Assembly (NCBI RefSeq): GCF_000005505.3
Contig: NC_016135.3
Span: 18,074,613 to 18,138,612, forward strand
Length of the DNA: 64,000 nucleotides
Source of the DNA: Brachypodium distachyon
Taxonomy: Eukaryota; Streptophyta; Magnoliopsida; Poales; Poaceae
Direction: 5' to 3'
A program made the position numbers and the translations under genes. The notes under the pieces were generated by a model. That model was not told where the DNA came from. It did no database searches and saw only the letters and a list, made by a program, of their open reading frames with translations. Positions 21,483 to 32,575 of the stretch are shown piece by piece. How positions within the stretch are numbered: position 1 is the stretch's first letter; each line of letters starts with the position of its first letter.

Positions 21483-22221
21483 ACCTAGATATGAATAAGA
21501 GAACTAGATGTTTAATTGTTTATCCCTCCTCTGGAAGTGGTGGTGTGCTAGAAATAAGGTAAATGCGGGTGAATCCACATGCGGTACTGCTACTGTCGCT
21601 CTTCTGGCTGGCCGATGCGCGGCGGAGTATGGGCAACTTCATGCTGCACAGAAGGAGCCGACGAGGAGACCCCAGTGCTGGTCGCCCCCTGTTGGTGAGA
21701 TCGTAAAGATCGATATTTATTATGGTAGCTTTGCCGGAGGCGCTGGGGGCTGGGTCTTTGTCATTCGGGACCAAGAGACGGAGATGTGGTTGTGTCGGGG
21801 GCAGGTCGGATGGACGCCTTACAGGACGCTCTCCAAGCCGAAGCAGAAGCTTGCTTACAGGCTATCACCACTGCCCAAGCCTACGGTATTCCGATAGCCA
21901 ACGTGGAAACTGATGCCCAGCTGCTGGTTCACGCCTTCAAAGGTTCAGACCATGATCTGAACATCAACGGGATGGTGTTTAAAGAGATTCGGTCCTTTAT
22001 TTCTCTAACTTTGTTTCTTTGGATATTATGTACTGCCCACAGGCGGCGTTCAGCACAAAGATGGTGCATGAGCCCCAAGCCATTAGGCGTCAGCTTCATA
22101 GAATGAGCCCCAAGCCGTATGACCGGGCGATGTTCCTATCTTTCTTTGTGTGCTCTGGTCGCAAGCGATTTTGCTTCGTACCCAGTTAATATAATGTTGG
22201 TCTTCCGGTTCAAAAAAAAAA
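21483..22221 (+). pseudogene. LINE 3' end: RNase H region and A-tail
   Basis: Plus-strand frames read LLWKWWCARNKVNAGES, then VGEIVKIDIYYGSFAGGAGG and WVFVIRDQETEM. After a frameshift near 21780 they give LQAEAEACLQAITTAQAYGI, ANVETDAQLLVHAF and KEIRSFIS. This is the end of reverse transcriptase plus an RVT_3 RNase H, the C-terminal order of plant L1-type LINEs. A noncoding tail of about 100 bp ends with A(9)CTAAAAC at 22212-22221, consistent with target-primed insertion. The 5' end is truncated, as usual for LINEs. Confidence 0.82.
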
Positions 22222-22641
22222 CTAAAACTAAACATTAGGTCCGTGAATAACTCAACTGAACATTAGTCAAAAGGCCGCTGCTGACTATTCAGTAAGATCA
22301 CGATATGATTTGAAGGGCAAAACACGAATTGTGAATCACAACAAACTTTCTAATTCAGACCTCAACATTTACTAATTCCACATAACCATATAACAAAAGG
22401 GCGGTAGATAAATAGAGGGGGGCAACTGTTAGACAATGACAACCATATAAAAAACATAAGCAAACTAATTGCTATGCTTTCTTATGATGGTAGCATATTT
22501 ACACAGTTCAGAATTTACTGAACCGTGCTAAGAGGTAAAGTGTGTTATCGCAATACGTCAACACAGAAAAGCAACAGAAAAAAAATCCAAGCTCTGGTAA
22601 AAACATTTATGCCAGGACGTTTCTTCAACATAATGCAGCTT
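22222..22641. other. AT-rich intergenic, nothing recognised
   Basis: About 420 bp without frames, domains or repeats of note. Confidence 0.5.
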
Positions 22642-22662
22642 GGGGGGGGGGGGGGGGGGGGG
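22642..22662. repeat. 21-bp poly-G run
   Basis: An uninterrupted G tract of about 21 bases. Its true length may vary because such runs are error-prone in assembly. Confidence 0.85.
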
Positions 22663-22843
22663 CATACAGCTTTGCCTTGATAATACAAGACAGCGGAAAG
22701 CGCAAACTACTGCCGGGATAGGTGCCAGGAAGTTTAAACAAAGTCATCCTCACAAAACTAAAAACAACAGGTAGATTGCAGCCTCCAGCATGCACTACCA
22801 AACAGAAAAGAACAAGCACGCCTGTGCTTTAACATAGTAGTTC

Positions 22844-23231
22844 TCAACACGATAAGTCCATAACCATGAGACCAACAGATTCAGACATTAGTAATTCTTT
22901 GTTGGTGCAGATTCCAACCATGCCTTGACTGAGAATCTCGGAGGCCACCAATTGCAATAACTGTGCCCCCAGGAGCATCTTCTCCTTCACCTCACATCTC
23001 TGGAGTCCCGCCCAAAACTTAAACCAGTAGCACATAAGAAAAAAATAAGTTAGCAGGGTCTCTTAGAAATTTGCATTGAAAACAGGCATCATTCCTTGTT
23101 TTCCAAATTGTCCAACATAAAGAAGAAATACCAATAGACATTAGCTTTCTATGTTCAATAGGGAAACTATACACCCGCCACACATTTGTTTCGTCGAATC
23201 TGGCACCTTGCTGATACCAATGGCGCAGCAC
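22844..23231 (-). pseudogene. Second LINE-like C-terminal fragment
   Basis: The minus strand reads GISSLCWTIWKTRNDACFQ and then FLRDPANLFFSYVLL. After a frame change it gives KFWAGLQRCEVKEKMLLGAQ. The W-x2-W-K-x-R-N-D-A motif is typical of the region after the zf-RVT domain of plant LINEs. Frames are broken and no A-tail was found. Confidence 0.65.
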
Positions 23232-23376
23232 ACAAATCTACCTCCTAATGAGAGATCTTCCTTTCTAACTAGTACTAAGTTTCCAATCAGACACAGTACT
23301 AGGCAGCAAAAAAAATACGAGAAAGGAAACAAACTTGTATGTCATATAGAAAATCTAACCTATTTTATCCATTGCA

Positions 23377-24179
23377 TCAATCCCAAGGTCTAGTAACTTT
23401 CCTGCCAAAGAAATAATTCTCGACGCCAATGTAGCGCAGGACAATGCTCCTTCTGCCAGGAACATTTAGTTCCTGCTGAAAGTACGCCAAAAGATCTCCA
23501 TAAAGAGTGTCCCACATAAGGTCAACATCCCTTGAGTTATATCTGGCACCACCAATATTTATAATATGTCTGTGGGAGAAGACATGACGGCCAGTATCAA
23601 ACAATTCCTGCTTGGTACCATGGTGGATCCTGTTTTGGCGCCCAATATGAATCGCGTTGTGTTTCAAGCATTCAGCAAGATAGTAGTTCTTCAGAGCACA
23701 GAGAAACCATCTCTTATCAAGAGGAATTTTATCAAGAATCTGTCGAATCTCTAGCTTACGGAGTTCTGCATGTATAGTCTGATGAAACTTAAGATAAACA
23801 GATGCTTTGTTGTCAATAGGAAGGAGAGATGTATGAGTAACGATCAGATATCTCATTTTAAAACCTTGCGTTTCCATCATGTTTAGCAAGAGATTATAAT
23901 CATTTGGAGCTTGCTGCGCCATTTCCTCACCCACAGATAGAACTGTCAATCGATCGAACATAGCAACCATTTCTTCAAAATCTTTATCAATTGCTTCTTT
24001 CGATGCAGGAATAAAGCAGAAAGTTCCTTTAATGAAGGAAAATCTGCCAGCACTGTCTACAGCTAAAGTACTTTCTGATATCTCTGTGAAACAAACCCCA
24101 GTATCATGATATTCATCCATGTTGTGAAATAGCAATGCATACTTGAGAATATTCTGGACCACTCTGGATAATTGGAGAG
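23377..24179 (-). CDS. Unrecognised gene, C-terminal exon (LTR-interrupted)
   Basis: An uninterrupted minus-strand frame of about 265 codons ends FFGRKVTRPWD before a stop at 23377-23379. Visible blocks are NILKYALLFHNMDEYHDTGV, VDSAGRFSFIKGTFCF, KLEIRQILDKIPLDKRWF, IGRQNRIHHGTKQEL and DVDLMWDTLYGDLLAYFQ. The N-terminal part could be a very degenerate kinase-like lobe (ILKYVTILGDQSSKKFVKLR lies across the insertion), but no catalytic motif is present, so I assign no function. The frame is opened at 24179/24180 by an LTR and seems to resume at 24706-24845. Codon use and length suggest recent function. Confidence 0.45.
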
Positions 24180-24705
24180 TGTTGGAAATTGGTTATGCAT
24201 ATTTGAGAAGATTCTAAAATAGTTTTGGATATTAAAGGAGAAGATATTTACAAGAAGCCATCTAGTGTCATGAGAGAGGATATGAATATTCTAAAAGGCT
24301 TGAGAGCTTACTTGAAGAGTGTCGCAATTTACCATGACAGGACCTAGTGAGGGTAAGTTTCAAGAATGAGTGAGCATTCTCTAGAACTAGGATACATGTA
24401 GAGTATTCTAGAGAATTGTAGTGGGATGTACCACATGGTCTTGTACAAGTATAAATAGGGGTGTTCCCCACTTCATAGGTGTACCACAATCACCACAAGT
24501 AGTGTATCACCACACCAAATAGAGAAGTGAGCTACCATGGTAGGGTTGTGTGTAGGGTAGCCACTAAAGAGAGTGTTGTACCAACATTGAAATAGTGAAT
24601 AAAGTGTTGAGTTCCCACAAGTTTGATATCTCAAATAGTGTAGTGTACAAAGGTTCTCAAGAGTGGATGTTAGGGTCGTCGTCCGTAAAATCTCTACAAT
24701 CCACA
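24180..24705 (+). mobile_element. Solo LTR-like insertion, about 526 bp
   Basis: It begins TGTTGGAAATTGG and ends near CAATCCACA. A plus-strand TATAAATAGGGG (about 24450) is in LTR promoter position. No primer-binding site or internal region follows, so it looks like a solo LTR. The right edge is approximate and I could not find a 5-bp target duplication. It separates two parts of the minus-strand unrecognised gene. Confidence 0.55.
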
Positions 24706-24845
24706 AGTATGATAAGGTTGTGAAAGGAGAACTTTGTTGCTTCACGGAGCTTCACAAACTTCTTGCTTGATTGATCACCAAGGATAGTAACATATTTCAA
24801 TACTGGATTCATTTTGAAGTAATGGACTGGAGAATAGTGTAGCAT
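24706..24845 (-). pseudogene. Upstream part of the interrupted unrecognised gene
   Basis: Minus-strand frame YSPVHYFKMNPVLKYVTIL, then GDQSSKKFVKLREATKFSFH and NLIIL, stops at the LTR. Translation of the flank beyond the LTR (LQLSRVVQNILKYALLF) could follow it in a lost junction. Joining the two is an inference. Confidence 0.35.
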
Positions 24846-27213
24846 GAATGCAGTATCGGTAATAAATTCTTCATAAATAACACAGAAGGGGGTGAGATAT
24901 TCAAACCTAATAAAGAAAACAAGAGTAATACACTCAGGGTGTCATACAGAAAACACTAGGAATAAACAGTGGAATAAATAACTTCATATCCGAATTGCAT
25001 ACTGCATTTAAGTTTGAAGCTTACTTCGCACAAGATTGTTGGCTTGACAAAGCTTCAAGTTCTGAAGATGGGAGGCCTATCAAGGGTCGTTTCAGTACCA
25101 CGGAACCATGCCGCCAATAACGAGGATAACGAGGAGGCCATCGCAAATCAGTGCTCTTTACAGAAAAGTTCCTGCTCTGCACCGAAAAGTTCCTTCTCGG
25201 CACTGTGAAGTTCCTGGTTTTGCTACTCCAGTTGGTAATGCAGTGGGATGGGGGTGGGGTGGGGTAATCCCAATAGCCCACATGGCTTGAAGTGTGCGAG
25301 CATCACTAGTCATCAAGAAATTCAATGATTTTCCAATGGATTGCTGGCTATCCTGCCAAATTTTCACATTGAGCTAGTAACAGGATAGCTTATACATAAT
25401 TGCTAGCTTAAAATGAACACTTAGCAATGCCAAACTAAAAAGATTAAGCCACAGAAAAGATCTGAAGATGGCCATGAACAAAAGAGATATTAAGTACTAC
25501 CACGCTTTCAGACTCATCTGAGTTGCCCTGATCTTGATGAGTCCATTCTTCAAGTTTTACATGAGGTAATAAAGCATGTTCCTTGTTACGATCACAGGGT
25601 ACACCCAGACAAGAGGTACATTTAGAAGCAATCTAATGCCTACATTTAGAAGCAATCTTCCATAAATATGTCAACCTTCCAGCCAAGCAAAATAAAAATA
25701 GTGGTAAACAGATACCTTCATGGATCTCCAGAGTGATCTGGGCAATAGCAATGCTGGATTTTGAATCCCAAACATAGTACCAACACACCTACATGCAGAA
25801 ACAAATGCAAATATGACTTCGGGTGAGGATAATCCATAGAAAACCACATCCGTAGGCGAGGCAAAGACAATAGTTACGTCCACTCTGGTGCCTTATATTG
25901 ACCACATGTTGACATGGACTCTAAAGGACTCAGCCTAACAATGGTAGGGACGATACATGCGTTAAATTACTCTTCATAAGATATAAAGGAAACCAGTTGG
26001 AGCCTACATGAATGCAAGACAGCACACAAATAGCTCGAACTGTTACAGATATGAAGCGATAGGAGCATCACGCGAGGCAGGCCAGTAAACAGTAACTAGA
26101 CTTAGTGGGGGTGAATTTTATAAAGATTATAGATGCCAATATACCTAGGGCTTGTTGCCAGAGCTCCAGTCAGGACATCTTGTCCAGGTGCAAATGGACC
26201 AATGTTGGCCAGATGTTTGGTTGTCCCTGTCAAACCGGCCCAAGGACCATGTTCCACTCTGCATGGAGCAAAGGAAATTTAGCACCGGATTGGGAATTGT
26301 TATGCTGAGAGGAACTGAAACAACAACAGACCTGGATAAAATGTAGGAATCCCCAGCAATGAACTTTTTGGGAATGCCTAGCAAATATGGACACGGTCAA
26401 TCCAACTAGCATATATTGTCATGATTCTACCAATGTAAAACTGGCATGGACCGAAGGATAATGAAAAAAGTTACTGTGTAAGATGCGGAAGAAGAAATGA
26501 TGCATCATTAAAAATCCTCTGCCTAGAGCTCCCACTAATAGGCAACTTTGTGATGTCCTGTCAAATAAAACAAATAAGCCAATGCCACATGAAAATGATA
26601 AGAAAAAATAAGGTTCTTAAGTGTGCTTAAAGCCTTAACTCGGATGATCAAAGTGGCGCACTAATATATATGACCCCAATTATTCCCAAATCCCTAATCT
26701 GCAGGTACTGTGTCTAACAATTTTAATGCAATCTATCAACCAATTGCATCTATACGGTTCAATCCACTGCATCAAGTCATAGAACTTGCATCATGTCGAA
26801 ACATCACATCCAGTGTTCGCAGATCAGAGGAATAGATGAACCTTCCTCGACGAAGCACAGGAACAGGGCGATCTGGTGCGGCCACAAAGCCACGGAACGA
26901 ACAGAGACCGCCGGGCGCTGACGCTGGGTAGTATCTGCGTGATCCGCCGCGCGCCGCTGGAATGTGGGACGAGGACTAGGTTGGAGGTTTGAGTCCATGC
27001 CGCGGAGGAATGGGCGTTGGCACTTGGCAGCGGCCTCGAGCTAGGTTTCGTTGGAGTTGGAGAGCGGTAGGTCGATTTTCGGCTTTGGGAAACGGGGTCA
27101 ACAGGCCGTCTTAAACCGGGTGAGAAGGAACACACTGCACCCAGGGCACGAGCTAGCAGGCTGACTTCTCATTTTATTTTACTTTTCCTAAGACCGAGCC
27201 TCCATTTGTCCAT
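24846..27213. other. Possible 5' introns/exons of the minus-strand gene
   Basis: This is mostly AT-rich with short frames. A GC-rich stretch at 26804-27130 holds a minus frame starting MDSNLQPSPRPTFQRRAADH and running to a possible donor AAG|GTTCAT near 26840. It could be exon 1 of the gene whose end is at 23377. Repeated TTCCTGCTCTGCACCGAAAAG-like 17-bp units occur at 25160-25210. No exon between 24.9 and 26.8 kb is convincing. Confidence 0.3.
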
Positions 27214-27216
27214 TTA

Positions 27217-27489
27217 GGGCATGTCCAACAAGGGTACTTAGCAGGTAATTATACTCTCTTTCTTACTTTTTGGGCTAAGGTGGAACCAAAAGTTAAAGAG
27301 ATGGTTTCTCCTGCAAGATACCACTACTACACGGGTACCGAGACTATAAAAGAGGATGACAGTGGGCCTGCTAGGAAAGAGAAAAGTATAAAATAAATAT
27401 CCTGTATATAGTAAAAGAGAGATCAGATTAAAATAAAGAGATAACTGATGACATGGACCCTATGTACGCGTGCTTTGTTGAAGATGCCC
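27217..27489. mobile_element. PIF/Harbinger-type MITE 1 (273 bp)
   Basis: TTA at 27214-27216 and TTA at 27490-27492 flank ends GGGCATGTCCAACAAGGGTA and TTTGTTGAAGATGCCC, an imperfect inverted repeat. The TTA duplication marks PIF/Harbinger. It is paralogous along its length to MITE 2 (shared CTACTACACGGGTACC and TGACAGTGGGCCT). Confidence 0.85.
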
Positions 27490-27492
27490 TTA

Positions 27493-27773
27493 GGACATCT
27501 CCAACAAGGTACGGTCAGGAGGTACTATAACTTCTCTCTTACTTTAAGGTGATGTGGAAGAGAGATGTTGAGGTAAAAATAAGAGATGGTTTCTTATACA
27601 AGATACTACTACTACACGGGTACCAAGACAAGAAAATAGAATGACAGTGGGCCTACCAGGAAAGAAAATAGTATAAATAAAACATCAATTATCTAATAAA
27701 GGAGAGATGAGATTAGAGGTGAGAGAAAAGTGATGACATGAACCTATGTACCCGTGCCTTGTTGGAGATGCCC
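27493..27773. mobile_element. PIF/Harbinger-type MITE 2 (281 bp)
   Basis: Ends GGACATCTCCAACAAGGTAC and CTTGTTGGAGATGCCC form an inverted repeat, flanked by TTA at 27490-27492 (shared with MITE 1) and 27774-27776 (shared with the large element). It has the same orientation as MITE 1. Confidence 0.85.
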
Positions 27774-28597
27774 TTAGGCTCGTTTGCTAGCCCAGTTTCC
27801 TGAAGGGATCTCGGGCGTTTCCCTGGGTGAGAAATCCGCGAGCAAATTTGACCCGGGGCAGCCCACGGGCGTGTTTGGCGGCCCATGACGGGGGAGGTAT
27901 CCCTGCCTTTTCCACGGCCCTCCCACGGAGGAAATTTCCACGATCGACGACGTCGGAAAGAAATCCCCGGCTCGCTCTCGTGAAGCGTTGGAGCGACGCA
28001 GCTGCCGGCGACGCGGAGCGATGCCCCCGCTGCCCCCGCCTTACTCCGGCGACCTTGGCGACCGCGAGCGTCCCTGAGCCCGACCCCGACGCATCCCTTC
28101 GGTGATCGTGACCGACCCCGACGCCTCCCTGCAGCGACCGCGAACGACCCGGACGGCTCCCTCCAGCGACAGCGAGCAACCCCGACCCCTCCGTCCGGCG
28201 ATCTCGAGGCTCATCTCCCCTCTGACGCAGCAAGATCTGGAGAGCCCTTATCGTCCCCACCCTCCTCGGTGAGCACAAATCCCCTCCTCTCCACTAGATC
28301 CAAACAAGTTCTGAGTGATTATATTCTATATTCTAGATCTTGGTGACATATTTTTCACTGCTCTTGATTAGTGCTTTTGTTCCTATGGACGAGTCCATTC
28401 TCTGATGCATGGTAGAGTCACACAAAAATCGTAATCCATGTTGCTGATTTGTGTGGAACCTGTCCAATTACTGAGATGTACCTGCATTCCTCAATGCTGA
28501 TTTTCTGTTTTTACATTTCAACTATTAAATTGTTTTTATTCATGCTGTTATTGTTATGATTGCATTAATTTTGTTTCTTGTTGAGTATATATTAGTG

Positions 28598-29849
28598 ATG
28601 GGTTCTAGAAGGGATATAATTAGAAAGTTTATGCTTGAAGAAGAAGAAGAAGAAGAAGAAGAAGATGATGAGATCTTTTTTGTCTTGGTTCCCACTTTAT
28701 ACTCTTGCCTTTATGAGGAAAAGCAACCCGTCCACACATCATCTCTTCCCGGTGCTAAAAAGGTGAAGGAAATTTTAGAAGGACATGAGATTTGGTCTAA
28801 GGTTGAATTTCGGATAGAGCCGGAGATATTTAGGTCTATATCAGATTTTCTTCAAAGTGAGCGTTTATTAGAGGGCACACCTTTTCTTAGTGTTGATGAG
28901 CAGTTCAGAATGTTTATGTATTTGATTTCGCACAATGCCACCAATCAAGACCTGCAAAAGCAATTCCAACATAGTGCCGAAACAGAATAGGAAGTTGAAG
29001 GAGATTTTCAACTTAATTCCAACTCTTGTCCAGAGATTTGTAAGGGTTCCATCTTCAATCCATCCACACCCAAAGATTGTGTCGAGCCCTCGTTATTGGC
29101 CTTATTTTCAGGTGAACCACCATGCACATATCCACATCAAAGAATTTTTTCAAAGCTTCTCCACATGGATTTCTAAATCTGCCAAGTTTTTTATTTATTT
29201 GCAGAACTGCATTGGTGCTATTGATGGAACCCATGTCCCCATCACTATTGCTGATGAAAAAGCTCCCCCATTTAGGAATAGGAAAGGGACCCTTTCCCAA
29301 AATGTCATGGTAGCTTGTGATTTGGATCTAAACTTCACATTTATCTCATGTGGGTGGGAAGGGTCCGCTTCAGATGCGGGAGTTCTTCGGTCTGCTATTA
29401 GCAAAGGGTTTCGAGTGCTAGTAGGAAAATTCTATCTTGTGGATGGTGGATACGCAAACACACCATCTTTTCTTGCCCCATATAGAGGTGTCTGGTACCA
29501 TCTCAGTGAGTTTAGGAGACGTCGCTCATCTCACAGTGATTATGCTAATTATAAGGAGCTATTCAATCATCGACATGCACTTCTTCGTAACCATATTGAA
29601 AGGGCAATTGGTGTTCTGAAGAAACGTTTCCCTATTTTGAAAGTTGGCACTCACTATCCAATAGCATCCCAGATTAAGATACCAGCTGCATGTGCTGCAT
29701 TCCATAACATCATTAGAAGTCAAAATGGTGATGAGGCATGGTTGGATCACCAACCACCTTATATTCCACCATCAGCCTTTGTTGATGTTCCGGAAGGAGA
29801 TGATGGCAACCAACATCATGTTGAGTCAAACAACCGAAGTTCCCGTTAG
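28598..29849 (+). pseudogene. PIF/Harbinger DDE transposase, one frameshift
   Basis: This is a nuclear DDE-superfamily transposase (DDE_Tnp_4 type) that cuts and pastes the element at TTA sites with its Myb partner. ATG at 28598 gives MGSRRDIIRKF, a run of nine Glu, then QFRMFMYLISHNATNQDLQK. A small indel near 28980 shifts to the frame reading KLKEIFNLIPTLVQRFV. An intron of 93 bp (29112-29204, CAG|GTGAAC to TTTGCAG|AAC) is divisible by three and stop-free, so the frame reads through it. The triad is kept: Asp in CIGAIDGTHVP, Asp in YLVDGGYANTP, Glu in RNHIERAIGVLKKRFPILK. Length is normal apart from the shift. Confidence 0.9.
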
Positions 29850-29859
29850 CTCGTTTCAC

Positions 29860-30794
29860 AAAGCAGCAGATTCAAGAGAAGGAAAAGGAGCTAAAAGGAA
29901 ACTACAAGGCAGTTCGAGACGTTAGGAAGCAAAGTGGAGTAGGCTGGAACGAGTCCCTTTGTATGATCATTGCTGAACCAGATATCTGGGAGAACAAACT
30001 GGTGAAGGTAATTACCTTTCAGTTTCTTTGGAGAAAAAATTATCATGCAGCGCCAATGCTAACCATATCTTATTGTTGCACTCAATAGGACTTTCCCAAG
30101 GTGAAAACATTCCGCTCAAAGCCATTTACTCTCTTCAATTCATTGTGTTCACTGTATGAAGGTAAAATCGTCTCATAAATTCTTGTTGTAGCTTTCTTCT
30201 CCATACAAATGCAATCTGTAGTGAACTAATATTTTTGTTTTGACTTCTTTCTTCTTATTTGGAGTAGGTAGTGTTGCCACAGGAGATCTGAACTTTGTCT
30301 CAGTTCAGTAGGTGGCTCAACATGTGGATCTAACAACTGATCCAATTTCCCCCACGGACTCCTCTGCCAATCATCATGGAAGCTTAAACCCTTTTTCATC
30401 TACCAGTTTGGATGGTCACATGTCCTCTACTGACTTGCATGGCCCAGAGGCATCAAGAAGAGAAGATGCTGAACCTACAACATCTGCGCTCAAAGAAGAA
30501 CCTCCAAAAAGGAGAAAACAAAGTCAAGTTGCTGTGGTGCTTGAAGAATACTTGGACTTCAGGAAGAAGCAGTCTGTGGTTGAAGAGATCAAGGAACCAA
30601 AGCCAGATGAGAAGTTTTCAATTGCAGCATGTGTGTCTACACTAGAAGAAATGGAAGGCTTAACAGATCGGGAGAAAGGAAAGGTGTTGCGGCTTTTCAA
30701 GTGCCAGCAGAATCGTGAAAGTTTCATTAATACCAAGGTCGCAAGTGTTCGCCTTTGTTGGTTGAAAGAAGAAATTGATGCAGCAAGAACATAA
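29860..30794 (+). pseudogene. Harbinger Myb/SANT-like partner protein, broken
   Basis: This is the second Harbinger protein, which normally binds DNA and carries the transposase to the nucleus and to element ends. Exon blocks read ARFTKQQIQEKEKELKGNYK, GVGWNESLCMIIAEPDIWEN and KLVK. An intron follows (about 30010-30089), then DFPKVKTFRSKPFTLFNSL, a second intron (about 30162-30268), and SVATGDLNFVSVQ. The W-x-NF/GVGW...RSKPF...LYEG order is the Myb_DNA-bind_3-like domain, but its first helix is missing. A TAG at 30309-30311 lies in frame, after which VAQHVDLTTDP to LKEEIDAART continues to TAA at 30792. Transcribed downstream of, and in the same direction as, the transposase. Confidence 0.82.
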
Positions 30795-31091
30795 GGTACG
30801 CTATTGATTAAGCCGAGAAGTTTCCAATTGCGAAATGTCAAGATATTTATTTTTGTTATTGTTGTCAAGATATTCACTTCCATTTGCTATGCTGCTTCAT
30901 GTGTTAGCTTTGGTTATGATACTTCCATTAGCTTTCCCTGGATTCAGTTAGCCCAAATCATATATTTGACTCTGGCATTTGAGGAAGAGATTTGTCAACA
31001 CGAAGCAGTCCTCTTCTAACATGATTCTGCATTACATAGCTGATGCTTGTGCCTGTTATATAGTTGCTTGTAGCTGATGGTTCTGCATTAT

Positions 31092-31805
31092 TCCATGGTA
31101 ATGGGCACCACAAAACAGCATGTGCCATGGTCTAAATTTTCTTTTGATTTTCTGCTGGGAACCTTTTATGATCAGAGGGGTAACACTTTCGTCAAGCTCT
31201 TTAGCCATTATCTTTATGAGCTAGAAGCTGATAAAAGGGGTAACACTTTCATCATTTCCATCCATTGCTTGTAGCTGATGGTTCTGCATTCCTCATGCTT
31301 ATTTTTTTGTTTTTCATTTTTACTAGAAGTTAGATTACTTGTTCTGCTATCTATGGTCAACTTTTGTTTTGTGAAATCAAGCTGCAGTTTATGGTCAATT
31401 TGATGCCATGCCATACTTAGCTGAATACAAGCTTCTAAAGGTATTAGATAGTGTCATACTGGCATGCCTTTCTCTCAGATGTTTTTTAATTGCTACCTAC
31501 ACCTAAGTGCAAGTCAGATTTTTTTAGAAGTTACAGTACCTGTTTATCAACTTAGCCATATATCCTGATTTTTGCTATGTATTTTTAATCATGCTGTCAT
31601 GTAGTCCTGAAGTGTTGTGTAGGTTAATTTTTTTTTCCTGAAACCTGAAGTCAATTGTTCTTTTGATTTTCTGTTACATATACCTATTCCGAAACCACAA
31701 AACAGCCAGTAGCATGGACCAAGTGTTCTTTTGATTTTCTGGTGTGTGAGCCTTTTCTGATAAGAGGGTAACACTTTCGTCACACTCTTTAGCCCATATG
31801 TTCAT
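31092..31805 (+). repeat. Direct repeat of about 110 bp inside the Harbinger element
   Basis: The segment at about 31105-31215 (ACCACAAAACAGCATG...TCTTTTGATTTTCTG...GGGTAACACTTTCGTCA...CTCTTTAGCC) recurs at about 31690-31797 with scattered changes. A third, shorter GGGTAACACTTTCATCA is at 31238. It lies in the noncoding 3' part. Confidence 0.75.
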
Positions 31806-32575
31806 AATATAATCATCTATTCTTCCCCCATGTTGTTTGCTGTAGGTACATGGTTCCATATCAAACTTGGAGATCTTGGAGATGATCATAAGGAACATTG
31901 TCATTGATTGGAATCGTTATAAAATGGTGATGGTGCTTTGTTAGCAGCTGCTGTCTTGAATCTCTTTGCAGAGACTGTTTTTTCTTTATCATTTTAAGGG
32001 TCATAAATTAAGGTTGCTACCTTAAATTTGGTCCATTCTGTAATTTTGCTTGTTATCATTGTTCCTATTTGGCGGATAGTATTGTTCGGAGGATCTGGCA
32101 CCTCGTTTTGGATTCAAAAAAAATTGTAACTTTTGGTGTTTGATCCTAACAAATTTAGTTTCGGATATTAGTTTTGCTTGCCATTTATTGTTCCTTATAT
32201 GATGCAATTTTTTCTTGAGTAATTGTATGATGCAATTTAGTTTCCCTATTCTCAGTTCTTACTGGTTGCATATAGCAAAGTTTCTGTTTTTATCTTCTTC
32301 TCAAAAGTTGTTGAATTATTTTTAATTTTCTGGCATTAGCAAGAGCATGTCTAAAGTTATGGACGGACTGAACCTCTCCCCTCCCTTTTCGTTCCCTACT
32401 GGACGGACTGAACGAACGTTCCCCTTATATTCCCTTGCTGCCAAATGGACTCGTGGATTAGTTACCCTCCTAGGAAATCTCTCCCGTGGAACTGAGGGGA
32501 TCCCCTATGCTCACTAAAATCCTCTCCGGGGGCTGGTTTCCCTGGTTTCTTCTCCCCGTGCAACCAAATGAACCC

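Larger units (their letters stand above)
27777..32575 (+). mobile_element. 4.8 kb PIF/Harbinger transposon
   Basis: TTA at 27774-27776 and 32576-32578 flank the element. The left end GGCTCGTTTGCTAGCCC and the reverse complement of the right end GGGTTCATTTGGTTGCAC form a short imperfect inverted repeat, and subterminal sequences on both sides share a CCCTGG/GGATC style. Inside are a GC-rich leader, a transposase gene (28598-29849) and a Myb-like gene (29860-30794), both on the plus strand, then about 1.8 kb of noncoding sequence with an internal direct repeat. Each gene carries one clear disabling change, so the copy is dead but not old. The leader has a donor CCTCGGTGAGC near 28268 and an acceptor TATTAG before 28596. 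Confidence 0.88.

Noticed and set aside
24180..24705. Assigning a 5-bp target duplication to the LTR in the unrecognised gene
   Set aside because: The left flank GAGAG has no match near any plausible right end; the border is left approximate.
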